Positions 26,552 through 35,306 are shown, counted from the first letter of the stretch. The stretch is 61,220 nt of DNA from an uncultured Prevotella sp. (GCA_900315775.1 ONAJ01000008.1:1-61220); one strand, 5' to 3'. Numbers and translations: made by a program. The notes: generated by a model not told the origin, from the letters alone.

Positions 26552-27970
26552 TTAATGGTACAGTTGTACACTGATACTATCCACGACTTCGATTTGATGT
26601 TCTGCCATCAATTCCTTTGTACTAATGTCGTAATACAAGTTGAAGTCGTCAAATGCTATATAGGTGGCAGGCTCACCATCAGCTGTGTCTTTGAACGACA
26701 TCACACCTGCATTGCTGTTGAACCCGACTTCTTCCAAAAGACCGTTCAAGGATTTTGGTATTTTGTAGTATGTCGTCTCATCCTTGCTGATGTAGATATG
26801 GTCGCTGGTGATTGCGGCTAACGATATGGTGAAGTCGTAGTCATCATTTGCGTGGCTGTCTGTTTTCTCATACCGCCCGTCATCTAATAGATTTTGGAAG
26901 AACTCTTCTTTTTCGCTGCGTCTCAATTGTTTAAGGGCGAACCATTGACCGTCAGCCGACTGTGGGCTGAAGGTAATGAATGAATCCGAATTGCCTTCAC
27001 TGTCAACTTGAATATAGCAGTCGAGATAGGCAAAAAGATTATTGGGAATTTTCTTGCCAGAGACAAGATAATGAATGGCTTGAGGGTGGATAACCAGTGC
27101 CATGATGTCATTTTCCAAATGGAAGAATTTCATGAAGAACTTCGTAAACGTCAGGAATTTTCGGGTGGTGTCTGTTTGATAGCGGTAAAGATGATAACCA
27201 TTGGCGATGCCTTCAAATCGCCAGAACACTGTTGAGAATTCATTTTCAGTCCAGATACCGTCCACCTCTGGATCAAACTGGTTTTCCAACAACTCCTTGT
27301 TACTTATGCTGATGCGTTCTCTCGTGGAGAGTGCACCAAACGAGTTCAGAATCTGATTTGCCACACTGATAAGGTGTATCCTACACATGATGTCTGGACG
27401 ATGTCTTATCTCGTCCTCCAACTGGGTAAGCAGCGGAAGTTTCTGCATCATGATGTCCTTATTGACCGTTTCCGACAACCAACAGAACAGACGACGATAG
27501 TCTTGGCGGATGTCTCTTACGTCGCCACCCTTAGCCGACAAACGGGGCAACAACTTGAGCATCAGCAATACGAGAATAGGCAATTGCTCTGCTTCTACCT
27601 TATTAATAATAGGTGCAATATCATCGGCAGCCTCTGCGTCTGCATAGAAATACCAGACAAGATGCTGGCAGAACAATGCAGGGTTTGCGACATTTCCCAT
27701 TCGCTCACAGATGCGGTCTGCACCGATATAAGCATCAAGCACTTCTTGCAGGTCAAGGTCAGTATCCGGCTTGGCGATGTGTGCCAGTTCCCTAAGGATG
27801 GCATCTTTGATAAAGAGCGACTTGCCGCCCTTCCTTGCCAAGCCATTACCACTGCCTATAGAGAAACCTACCAGTTGTTCCAGTTCCTCTGTGGTATTCT
27901 TCAGCAACCGAGTGCGCTCTATCAAGCGGAGATAGCCGCACACTCGCTCCATCTTATCTGAATCGTACAT
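26552..27970 (-). CDS. Unknown 472-aa protein divergent from the dynamin-like operon
   Basis: A soluble protein without signal peptide or membrane segment. Residues about 8-60 could be a helix-turn-helix-like unit (KNTTEELEQLVGFSIGSGNG then KDAILREL); about 90-230 is helical; about 240-470 alternates short strands with aromatic residues (YLDCYIQVDSEG, YIAFDDFNLYYD), suggesting a beta-rich C-terminal domain. I recognise no family. It is transcribed away from the candidate RNA at 28106 and the GTPase operon, as a regulator or partner would be. Stop at 26552; start ATG 27970, with ATG 27952 as alternative. Confidence 0.75.
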   Translation of the reverse strand: MYDSDKMERVCGYLRLIERTRLLKNTTEELEQLVGFSIGSGNGLARKGGKSLFIKDAILRELAHIAKPDTDLDLQEVLDAYIGADRICERMGNVANPALFCQHLVWYFYADAEAADDIAPIINKVEAEQLPILVLLMLKLLPRLSAKGGDVRDIRQDYRRLFCWLSETVNKDIMMQKLPLLTQLEDEIRHRPDIMCRIHLISVANQILNSFGALSTRERISISNKELLENQFDPEVDGIWTENEFSTVFWRFEGIANGYHLYRYQTDTTRKFLTFTKFFMKFFHLENDIMALVIHPQAIHYLVSGKKIPNNLFAYLDCYIQVDSEGNSDSFITFSPQSADGQWFALKQLRRSEKEEFFQNLLDDGRYEKTDSHANDDYDFTISLAAITSDHIYISKDETTYYKIPKSLNGLLEEVGFNSNAGVMSFKDTADGEPATYIAFDDFNLYYDISTKELMAEHQIEVVDSISVQLYH

Positions 27971-28092
27971 AAAAGTATCGTTTAAAGCGCAAAATTACTC
28001 AACTTTCCGTAATATTCTACGAAATCTCCAGTTTTTTGCATCAAATTCATTCTTTTTTCCAAGAAATTGTACGGATAATGACGGATTTTCAC

Positions 28093-28100
28093 TATCTTTG
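28093..28100 (+). promoter_or_regulatory. -7 box of the candidate RNA
   Basis: TATCTTTG fits TAnnTTTG; transcription would begin near 28106, more than 350 nt before the first plus-strand gene. Confidence 0.55.
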
Positions 28101-28105
28101 CAACG

Positions 28106-28388
28106 TCTAAAAGGAAATCTGGCTGGCAGACTTGCCTTACGGACATATATATTGGAATAGGCGTTTACTAACGCTTTGATTGACGCTCGAACTCGCAATT
28201 CAATAGCCAAGTCATGAGAAGCCGCAGTAGATGCCTGCGTATAGAGACAACTCTCCCATTGTACCTTTGTGGCACAAGGGATGTTGCCATATATGCGTGG
28301 GCCTCTGCATGTTTCTCGTTCTTGACTTGGAAGCATGCGAGGCTTGAGCGTCGGGACGAGTGAAGATGTATGACTCCCACGCTTTTTT
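28106..28388 (+). ncRNA. Candidate structured RNA of about 280 nt
   Basis: The stretch folds into a long rod made of four nested perfect or near-perfect helices: 28182-28190 with 28344-28352 (9 bp, one G-U), 28192-28197 with 28336-28341 (6 bp), 28207-28214 with 28323-28330 (8 bp), and 28216-28220 with 28313-28317 (5 bp). Local hairpins sit at 28161-28174 (GCGTT/AACGC), 28223-28239 and 28264-28279. GCGTGGG (28295-28301) can pair with CCCACGC (28376-28382), followed by six T: either a terminator that competes with the rod or a pseudoknot. It has its own promoter. I could not match it to 6S, tmRNA, RNase P or SRP RNA. It may act in trans or as a leader of the operon that follows. Confidence 0.6.
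28376..28388 (+). terminator. Terminator-like 3' end of the candidate RNA
   Basis: CCCACGC (28376-28382) followed by TTTTTT (28383-28388) pairs with GCGTGGG at 28295-28301 over a large loop. Confidence 0.45.
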
Positions 28389-28461
28389 CGTATATATTTC
28401 AAACCTATAATAACTAACCTGCCTTGTTGGGAGTAAAGGCATAATAAACTTTTGAAATATT

Positions 28462-28683
28462 ATGCCTCTGTTCAGAATTACAGTCAAATCGAGAGTAAAC
28501 ACCAATGGTGTCCGCTTGGAGCCAGGAATGAGTGTCGAAGTAGTAAGCAATAGTTTTAGCGATCCCGTCCACACGAATGGCGGACAGAGCGTGGCCGATG
28601 CCTTCATGCGCATCTATGGCGTGGACATCAAGAAGGCAGGAGCATTGAATGGAGTATATTTGAAAGTTGACAGAATTGGATAG
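28462..28683 (+). CDS. Small DUF6140-like protein
   Basis: A 73-residue protein beginning MPLFRITVKSRVNTNGVRLE with GMSVEVVS, GGQSVADAFMRIYG and DIKKAGALN motifs; it is beta-rich at the N-terminus and helical later. It matches my memory of DUF6140 in Bacteroidetes; function unknown. It is the first gene of the GTPase operon, ending one base before the next ATG. A weak promoter (TTG at 28424-28426, TAAACTTTTG at 28445-28454) may precede it. Confidence 0.7.
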   Translation: MPLFRITVKSRVNTNGVRLEPGMSVEVVSNSFSDPVHTNGGQSVADAFMRIYGVDIKKAGALNGVYLKVDRIG

Positions 28684-28684
28684 T

Positions 28685-30541
28685 ATGATTTCACACATTG
28701 ACCGTCTGATCAGTATAGCTCAAGACATTAGCCTGACAAGCGAAGCTGCACAGCTTAGCTACATCAAGCAGCGTCTTGCTAACGAAAACTGCGAGCTGAT
28801 TCTTCCGCTTGTTGGCGAGTTCAGTGCCGGCAAAACAACGCTTATCAACTCGCTGACAGACTCAAAGCAGTTAGAAACAGCCACCAAACCCACCACAGCC
28901 ACCATATTCGAGATACATTTCGGATGTGATAGTTGCTACGCCGAAGTGTACGACGAGCAGGGAGACAAAATGAGAGTTGATGATATCTCGTCGCTCAAGA
29001 ATGAGAAATTGGGCGACTCTCTGGTGGTAAACGTGTTTGATACATCTACTCTCATTCCCTCGAATATCGTGCTGGTTGATACTCCAGGGCTTTCTTCTGA
29101 AGACCCTCGTCATAGGCAGACATTAATAGACTTCCTGCCCAATGCTGACGGTATTCTGCTTGTAGTAGATGTCAACCAGCAGATAACACGCTCACTGACA
29201 GATTTCATCAATATGATGAATATGGCACAGCGACCCGTGTTCCTCGTCCTTACTAAGTGTGACACTAAAGCTGCTACAGAACTTGAAAGAGCAAAACAGT
29301 ATATTGCTGACAACAGTAAGTTGCCTTTGTCACGCTTGGTATGCGTATCGGCTGCAAAGTGCGACGTTAACGAGCTGTGTCAGTTGCTCGACGCCATACA
29401 AGCAGAGAAGGGCAAAATACTGGAAAAAGTGAACGAGCAGCGGACGAAAGACATCGTAAAAGCAATGGTCGCTCACATTGACGAATTGCTGACAGCCTCT
29501 TCATCCGACAAGGAACTGGAAAAAGCAATCCGTGAAAAGGAATTGGAACTCAAAAAGATTGACCGTACCATAGAAAGACTGATTGATGCCTCAAGGTTTG
29601 ACATTGAAAGCGAAGAGCGCGATATAGAGCGGAAGTTCCAGGATACGGCTTTTGAGCGTCTGGATGCTATTGCGGCATCCAAAAGCAGCAACTTCAATGG
29701 CGAGGCCGTTTCAGCGATTAACAACATGGCAAGCATCTGCCTGAATGACTTCAAGAATGGTGTTGAGAGAATTATTGCTGAAAAAGCGAGACAACAAAAA
29801 AGTTCCGGCGAAACCATGAGTTGGAGTTCATTGCAAAATATAGATACTTCACAACTGGACATATCGGGACTAACCTTCGATTTAGACCTCAATGCCATAG
29901 GTCATGAGTACGATGGTGCCATAGCCACAGGTGTAAAAGTGGCTGCTGCAGCCGCGGCTGTAGCAGCAGTAGTGGCAACAGCAGGTGGAGCAGCGGGAGT
30001 TGCTGGTGCTGCTGGTACTGCCGAGGCAGGAGGAGCTGCTGCTGACCTTGCCCTAAGTGCAGGTGGCATGTTAGAAGCTGCTGATATAGCTACGGATGTG
30101 GGCAGTATCGTCTCTAATCAGCGACATATCAGCCGTGTACAACAAGCTGTTTCCTTTGTGGGAAGAGCCAGCGAACAATATGGCAACATAGAGCAGATGA
30201 ATGCCAATGCCGGACAGCAGGTGGGAGCCAATAAGGGCATCATCGAAGGAATGGTGGGCTTTGTGACTGACAAAACGATGGGAAAACCCCAACGGCGACG
30301 CGCTATCAGGGAATATATCGATGGTACGCTGACACCCCAGTTCAAGAGGGCTATGGGCGAAAACTCGCGCATGGTCATTGACATTCTCTCCAAGAAACTG
30401 CATGACGAGGCTCTGGTAACCATATCAGAGAAGAAGCAGGCACTTGAGGCTCTGCAGCAGGAGAACAAAGAGAAAAAGGAGTCGTATCAGCAACGGGTGG
30501 AAACCTTGCGCGACTATCAGAATGAATTGCTAACTTTATAA
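28685..30541 (+). CDS. Dynamin-like GTPase 1
   Basis: A 618-residue protein from ATG 28685, one base after the previous stop; a TTG at 28667 would add six residues. GTPase motifs: G1 GEFSAGKTT at about 44-52, G3 VDTPG near 131-135, G4 TKCD near 190-193. A helical stalk with coiled coil follows (about 240-370). An Ala/Gly-rich hydrophobic region at about 415-460 may insert into membrane as a paddle, then a final coiled coil. This is the bacterial dynamin-like protein layout (BDLP, LeoA-like). It probably binds membrane and works with the two other GTPases of the operon. Confidence 0.85.
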   Translation: MISHIDRLISIAQDISLTSEAAQLSYIKQRLANENCELILPLVGEFSAGKTTLINSLTDSKQLETATKPTTATIFEIHFGCDSCYAEVYDEQGDKMRVDDISSLKNEKLGDSLVVNVFDTSTLIPSNIVLVDTPGLSSEDPRHRQTLIDFLPNADGILLVVDVNQQITRSLTDFINMMNMAQRPVFLVLTKCDTKAATELERAKQYIADNSKLPLSRLVCVSAAKCDVNELCQLLDAIQAEKGKILEKVNEQRTKDIVKAMVAHIDELLTASSSDKELEKAIREKELELKKIDRTIERLIDASRFDIESEERDIERKFQDTAFERLDAIAASKSSNFNGEAVSAINNMASICLNDFKNGVERIIAEKARQQKSSGETMSWSSLQNIDTSQLDISGLTFDLDLNAIGHEYDGAIATGVKVAAAAAAVAAVVATAGGAAGVAGAAGTAEAGGAAADLALSAGGMLEAADIATDVGSIVSNQRHISRVQQAVSFVGRASEQYGNIEQMNANAGQQVGANKGIIEGMVGFVTDKTMGKPQRRRAIREYIDGTLTPQFKRAMGENSRMVIDILSKKLHDEALVTISEKKQALEALQQENKEKKESYQQRVETLRDYQNELLTL

Positions 30542-30547
30542 ACAAGA

Positions 30548-30934
30548 ATGAATATGATAGAATTTATCGCAGGTGCCGTGCTTGGAGCCGGCGGAATGGT
30601 GGCAAAAGACTTCCTGACAGGAAACGGTCAGCAGGCTAATGCCGCGCAAAAACGAGAGACAGAACAACTATATGCTGAGAACGAGAAACTACGCGACCGA
30701 AACAAACAAGCTGAACGGCAGATTGAGGACTTGCTGGCAGAACTAGAACAATTGCGCAAAAAGTCGAAATCATCAGACAATGACCGCGATGATTTGCAAG
30801 ACGAATTGGACTCCGCTAAGGCAAAGGTGAGAAAACTGACGACTCAAAACGATGAACTGCTTAGAAAGGTGAAAGAGTATCAGAATGCCTGCACCAATTA
30901 TGAACAGGAAATCAGCAGACTGAAAAACAGTTGA
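30548..30934 (+). CDS. Membrane-anchored coiled-coil protein
   Basis: The 128-residue product has a short hydrophobic N-terminus (about 3-20, Gly-rich) and a continuous charged coiled coil from about 33 to 125 with heptad Leu spacing (LLAELEQLRKK, LLRKVKEYQ). It starts 6 nt after the first GTPase and ends 5 nt before the ATG of the second. It may act as an adaptor or spacer between the GTPases. No enzymatic motif is present. Confidence 0.8.
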   Translation: MNMIEFIAGAVLGAGGMVAKDFLTGNGQQANAAQKRETEQLYAENEKLRDRNKQAERQIEDLLAELEQLRKKSKSSDNDRDDLQDELDSAKAKVRKLTTQNDELLRKVKEYQNACTNYEQEISRLKNS

Positions 30935-30939
30935 CGACC

Positions 30940-32808
30940 ATGGACAGCGTTACAATTGTTTTCGTAGTAGTAGCCGCATTTGTGGGTGTTGCTATAGGCT
31001 GGGGTATGTTCGGGCGGAAAAAGGGTATTGCCCCCTCTGCTATGGAGGAAAGCCAGAATGAAAAGGAAGCCCTTCTCCAGCAACTGAAGGAAAGCGAAGA
31101 GAAAGCGCAAGGCATCAAACAGCAATATGAGAAACTGCTTGCAGAAGCCAAATACCAGACAAAAGCGCTCGACGAGAAGTTAAAGGCTGTGATTGAAGAA
31201 GGGGCTGACGAGGCTATCCGCCAGCAACTTGCTGAAGTTGACAAGCTGAAAAAGAAGATTAAGAGCCTGGAGGATGAAAACGAAGAGTTTGAAGACGATT
31301 TGGATGCCTGCAAGAAGAAGCTGAAAAACAAAGAGAGCGAATTCTCCAAGCTGCGCGACGAGTTGGACACCGCTTTACGTGAGAAGAAAAAGCTCCAGGA
31401 AGACTTACAGAAAGTTGCCGATGAGCTGGAGGAGAAAGCCCAGGAGCTGAATGTAAAAATAGAATCGCTCACCTTTGTACAGGAAATCCTTACCGCCAAG
31501 CGCACTGCCGATGACTCTGTGACCAGGCTCCATGCCAAGATTGACAGCCTGAGCGAATTCATCCGTGGTGAACTGAAGGATGCCGTTGCCGGCATCTATC
31601 CACTTAAGGATGAACTCAACGATGAACTCAACGATGAACTTTATGGTAGCGGGCATGAGAGTTGGGCCATTGCAGCCAAGAAAAGCTGGATTCAAGGCAA
31701 GACCTCCATCGCCTTTGTCGGTGAGTTCTCTGCAGGTAAGACGTCTATCGTCAACCGTATTCTGTCGCAAGACGACCCCAGCGTGCCACGTCTGCCAGTA
31801 AGTACCAAGGCTACCACCGCTATACCTACTTATATATCTGGAGGCGTAGGTACATTCTATCAGTTTGTGACACCCAACAACGAACTGAAGAGCATTTCTG
31901 AAGAAACATTCAAGAGAGTGAGCAAGGAAGTACTGGATCAGGTGAAAGGAGTATCTTCTCTCATACAATATTTCGTGATGACCTACAAGAACCCGAATCT
32001 CAACCAGTTGAGCATTCTTGACACGCCTGGCTTCAACTCCAACGACGAAGAAGACGCTGAACGCACCATCGGAGTCATTAATGAGTGTGACGCGCTGTTC
32101 TGGGTATTCGATGTGAATGCAGGAACAGTCAATCGCTCGTCTATCGACCTGATAAAGAAGTATCTGAAAAAGCCCCTCTATGTGGTTATCAACAAGGTGG
32201 ACACCAAGGCTCAGACGGAGGTGGACAAGGTGGAAGGTCTCATCAGGAAAACATTGTCGGATGCCGGTCTTTCTGTCAAGGGCTTCACCCGCTTTTCTGC
32301 CAAAGCTCCCCTTGATGACATCATGAAACCTATTGCTTCGGTAACGCATGATGATGACCGCGAGAACTATCTGAATAATCTTGCGGAACTTGTGTCAGGC
32401 TGGGTCGCAGAACAGGAAAAGGATGTTGTAAAGGCTAAAAAGAAGGCAGACGACCTGCTCAAGAAGTCTAACAATCTGGTTGACAAGTACAATAAAAGCA
32501 TCGAAAATCTGAGCGACCACTGCGTGACGGTCTCGAACATTCCTAATTATACTGAGCATGATATTATGTTCTGGAAAGATGACAATTACGAAATGTCACA
32601 AGAAGAATTCTCCAGAATGATCAATCTACTACAAACGATTCGCGAACAAGACTGTAATGCGCTTTGCGACTTGTATAACCAACAGATGGAAACAAGAGGA
32701 GAACTGCAAGAGGCATGGAATGACCATGCCCAAGAGCGTGAGCAATGGCAACGCCTCAACCAATGTAATGAGATATTGAAAAAGAAAATCAAAGAACTCA
32801 AAAATTAG
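30940..32808 (+). CDS. Dynamin-like GTPase 2 with N-terminal membrane anchor
   Basis: A 622-residue protein from ATG 30940; a TTG at 30931 is an alternative. Order: one membrane helix (about 4-24), a long coiled coil (about 35-180), a hinge containing DELNDELNDELY, then the GTPase domain with G1 GEFSAGKTS at about 261-269, G3 DTPGF at 361-365 and G4 NKVD at 418-421, and a C-terminal coiled coil. Its anchor is at the N-terminus, unlike GTPase 1, so the three GTPases are not simple duplicates. Confidence 0.85.
   Translation: MDSVTIVFVVVAAFVGVAIGWGMFGRKKGIAPSAMEESQNEKEALLQQLKESEEKAQGIKQQYEKLLAEAKYQTKALDEKLKAVIEEGADEAIRQQLAEVDKLKKKIKSLEDENEEFEDDLDACKKKLKNKESEFSKLRDELDTALREKKKLQEDLQKVADELEEKAQELNVKIESLTFVQEILTAKRTADDSVTRLHAKIDSLSEFIRGELKDAVAGIYPLKDELNDELNDELYGSGHESWAIAAKKSWIQGKTSIAFVGEFSAGKTSIVNRILSQDDPSVPRLPVSTKATTAIPTYISGGVGTFYQFVTPNNELKSISEETFKRVSKEVLDQVKGVSSLIQYFVMTYKNPNLNQLSILDTPGFNSNDEEDAERTIGVINECDALFWVFDVNAGTVNRSSIDLIKKYLKKPLYVVINKVDTKAQTEVDKVEGLIRKTLSDAGLSVKGFTRFSAKAPLDDIMKPIASVTHDDDRENYLNNLAELVSGWVAEQEKDVVKAKKKADDLLKKSNNLVDKYNKSIENLSDHCVTVSNIPNYTEHDIMFWKDDNYEMSQEEFSRMINLLQTIREQDCNALCDLYNQQMETRGELQEAWNDHAQEREQWQRLNQCNEILKKKIKELKN
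31610..31639 (+). repeat. 12-bp tandem repeat in GTPase 2
   Basis: GATGAACTCAAC occurs twice, followed by a partial third unit, encoding DELNDELNDEL at the hinge between coiled coil and GTPase domain. Confidence 0.75.
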
Positions 32809-32816
32809 AAAACAAT

Positions 32817-34811
32817 ATGGCACAGAATCTTTTTGAAGAATTGCAGCAAAAGAAAGAGCGTCTTGCAACGCTGGCTGCGAAGGCACGTGAGTTCGGCTGG
32901 ATTGATGAAAGCCGTGAGAAGGAAATCCAAGAGAAACTCAACAACGATGTGCTGACCATCGGCGTGATAGGACAGATGAAGTGTGGAAAGTCCACATTTC
33001 TCAATGCTTTTGTGTTTGAGGACGACGTATTGCCATCGGCAACGACCCCAATGACGGCTGCTCTTTCGGTTATCACCTACGGTGAAGAGAAGAAAATCGT
33101 GGCGGAGTTCTATACACAAGACGAATGGGCCGAGCAGAAGATGCAGGCAGCACGGTCTATTGACGAAGTGGCAGGCAACACGCTGGAAGAGTCGAAGATC
33201 AAAGCTGCCAAGGAACTGGTGGAGAAATCAGTGAAACTCGGAGGTACACTGGACAGCTATTTAGGTAAGACTCAGGAAGACTCGTTTGAGAACCTGATAG
33301 AATATGTGGGTGCAGACGGGAAATACATCTCCATCACCAAGTCGGTTACCATCTACTATCCGAAAGACTACCTGAAGGGAGTGGAGATTGTCGACACTCC
33401 AGGATTCAACGATCCTATCGTATCGCGTGAAGAGCGCACCAAGGCTTTCCTGAAGAAAGCTGACGTAGTGCTCTTGATGCTCTATGCCGGCAGACCATTT
33501 GATGCTACCGACCGCGATATCCTTTTCAAGAACGTAGGGCAATGTGGCACTGGCCGTGTGCTCATTGGCATCAACAAATACGACATCCCTTACGAGAATG
33601 GTGAGGATGAGACCGCTATCAAAGACTACGTGAAAGAACAACTTCGCAGAGCCTGCAAGGAGTGTGGCGACAACCTGATGATGGAGATCCTGCAGAATAC
33701 GGAGCCAATTCCTCTTTCGGCAGAAATGGCATTGCTGTCAGAGTTGCCTATGAACAAGGTGATGGGACACGAAGCCTACGCCTTTGCATGGAAGCGCGCC
33801 TGTGAGAACTTCGAAATAAGCGGCCAGCAACAAATGCGCGAAAAGAGCCACATCAACAACTTGATTGCAGCCATAAAGGATGTGGTGGAGAAAGAGAAGA
33901 ACGAAATTCTGTTCCGCAAACCACTGAACGCTATCATTGCAGCTGGAAACAAGAAGAAAACTGACACAGAGAAGGATATTCAGGAGTGTACCATGCTCAT
34001 CAATACGCTCAACAAGCCAGATGACGAACTGGAGGAAAAGCAGGAAAATCTCCGGAAAGCCAATCGCAGACTGAGTAAGAAGATAGATGCTCTTGGCGAT
34101 GACATTGAGTCAGCAATGAGAGACCTTGTGCGTCGTGGCAGGAACCAGTTGGAGGATGACGTGGAGTCGGCCTGCAGAAAGATGGATAACATTATTGACA
34201 GTCTGGGACGATTCAGTTCACCAAAAAAGATACAGCCACAATTGGACCGTGAGGTGCAAACACTCATTAGCCGAACGCTGAAACGCGACACAGAGGACTA
34301 TGGTAGACAGGCCAAAAGCGTGGTTTGTGGTCACATTACAGATTCTCTGAGTGAAGTAGAGGACGTGCTTATGAGATATGTGGAAGCTTTCAATTCCCGT
34401 GAGTTTGTACATGCTGTTGAAAAGGAAATAAAAGTGGATATAGAAGACAACGGAATGTTTCAATACGATGATGATACTTGGAACAGCATAGGTGGCTTGA
34501 TGGCAAATATCTTCAGGCATGGCAAACAAGTACGAGAAATGCATGAGCAAGTGAATGAGATCAGAAAAGAAGATGTCGCAAAGTTCCTTGACACCGTATT
34601 CGCTCGTAAAGACGAAATTATCAGTGGCGTGAGAAATCGCATCATTGAGGAACTCGTCTCTCCGCTTCAGGCGAAAATAGACTATATCGTAGAGAACAAG
34701 AACAAGCGGGAAGAAGAACTGCAGTCATATCAACAGAAGTTAGATGATTTGCAAAAGGTGAAGGCATCAATAGACGAACAACTGCAAACAATAGGGAATA
34801 TAAAAGAATAA
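32817..34811 (+). CDS. Dynamin-like GTPase 3
   Basis: A 664-residue protein with G1 GQMKCGKST at about 52-60, G3 DTPGF at 193-197 and G4 NKYD at 253-256; the segment between G1 and G3 is longer than usual (about 130 residues). Helical and coiled-coil regions follow (about 385-480 and 620-660). No clear membrane segment is seen. It closes the operon, 8 nt after GTPase 2. The MKCGKS P-loop separates it from the EFSAGKT type of the other two. Confidence 0.85.
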   Translation: MAQNLFEELQQKKERLATLAAKAREFGWIDESREKEIQEKLNNDVLTIGVIGQMKCGKSTFLNAFVFEDDVLPSATTPMTAALSVITYGEEKKIVAEFYTQDEWAEQKMQAARSIDEVAGNTLEESKIKAAKELVEKSVKLGGTLDSYLGKTQEDSFENLIEYVGADGKYISITKSVTIYYPKDYLKGVEIVDTPGFNDPIVSREERTKAFLKKADVVLLMLYAGRPFDATDRDILFKNVGQCGTGRVLIGINKYDIPYENGEDETAIKDYVKEQLRRACKECGDNLMMEILQNTEPIPLSAEMALLSELPMNKVMGHEAYAFAWKRACENFEISGQQQMREKSHINNLIAAIKDVVEKEKNEILFRKPLNAIIAAGNKKKTDTEKDIQECTMLINTLNKPDDELEEKQENLRKANRRLSKKIDALGDDIESAMRDLVRRGRNQLEDDVESACRKMDNIIDSLGRFSSPKKIQPQLDREVQTLISRTLKRDTEDYGRQAKSVVCGHITDSLSEVEDVLMRYVEAFNSREFVHAVEKEIKVDIEDNGMFQYDDDTWNSIGGLMANIFRHGKQVREMHEQVNEIRKEDVAKFLDTVFARKDEIISGVRNRIIEELVSPLQAKIDYIVENKNKREEELQSYQQKLDDLQKVKASIDEQLQTIGNIKE

Positions 34812-34816
34812 AGACG

Positions 34817-35059
34817 CTAAAAAACAATTATGCAACAAATTAGGGCGAGGGGGCTGTCCACGGACATTTTCCCCTGTGCCCAAGCCTGTCCAGACATTAC
34901 GTTCAAGCCATACAAATTGGCGTTGTTGGCGGGTAATGTAGCCCTTAAAGCCCAATACTTCCACCCCGCTAATTGCAGTTCTTCTATCTCTTTTGACTGG
35001 TCGTAAATCTTACTTGTCATTAGGAGCATACAGAAGAAAATGACAATGCCGATACCCAC
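34817..35059 (-). CDS. Possible small membrane protein or gene remnant (80 aa)
   Basis: On the minus strand a frame from GTG 35059 encodes a membrane helix (about 2-16), then a soluble part with ATLPANNANLYGLNVMSGQA. In-frame coding-like sequence continues upstream of the GTG to a TAG near 35120 without an ATG, so the 5' end may be lost. It lies tail to tail with GTPase 3. No family recognised. Confidence 0.35.
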   Translation of the reverse strand: MGIGIVIFFCMLLMTSKIYDQSKEIEELQLAGWKYWALRATLPANNANLYGLNVMSGQAWAQGKMSVDSPLALICCIIVF

Positions 35060-35106
35060 TAACCACCACGTTCTCCAAAATTGCTTTCTAAAGTCAGATT
35101 TTTTTC

Positions 35107-35131
35107 GTAACTTTTCCTATGGGGAAGTTAC
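35107..35131. other. 11-bp hairpin in the island-nuo spacer
   Basis: GTAACTTTTCC (35107-35117) pairs with GGGGAAGTTAC (35121-35131) with two G-U pairs and a TAT loop. No T run follows. The rest of 34812-35254 holds no other supported feature apart from the doubtful minus-strand frame. Confidence 0.4.
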
Positions 35132-35254
35132 TTCGTCTCGGAAAAGCTCAAATAAATTTGGCTTTTCGCTCGACTTTTCGTAACTTGGTATAACTTACAA
35201 TGCACTCGGCATAAAAAATAAATTGATTTATTTTGTTCTGCCCTCGTTTTTTCG

Positions 35255-35262
35255 TAACTTTG
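35255..35262 (+). promoter_or_regulatory. -7 box of the nuo operon
   Basis: TAACTTTG with TTTTG about 19 nt upstream (35231-35235). The leader to nuoA is about 40 nt. Confidence 0.65.
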
Positions 35263-35280
35263 CACGTGCTTTTTGTGCAA

Positions 35281-35292
35281 TACAATATTGTA
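35281..35292. promoter_or_regulatory. Palindrome in the nuo leader
   Basis: TACAATATTGTA is a perfect 12-bp palindrome about 13 nt downstream of the expected transcript start and 14 nt before the nuoA ATG, a plausible operator. Confidence 0.35.
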
Positions 35293-35306
35293 ATATTATA
35301 TTTTTT

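Noticed and set aside
28106-28388. Identification as 6S RNA, tmRNA, RNase P RNA or SRP RNA
   Set aside because: None of the conserved sequence marks of these RNAs is present, including no tRNA-like end and no RNase P core motifs.
27995-28613. Overlapping minus-strand frames of 70-135 codons
   Set aside because: They lie across the candidate structured RNA and the DUF6140-like gene; the products look random, and the plus-strand helices explain the lack of stops better.
28462-34811. Assignment to the named Eleos (LeoA/LeoBC) defence system
   Set aside because: The dynamin-like fold fits, but three GTPases plus two small proteins do not match the two-gene architecture I remember; only a search could justify the name.
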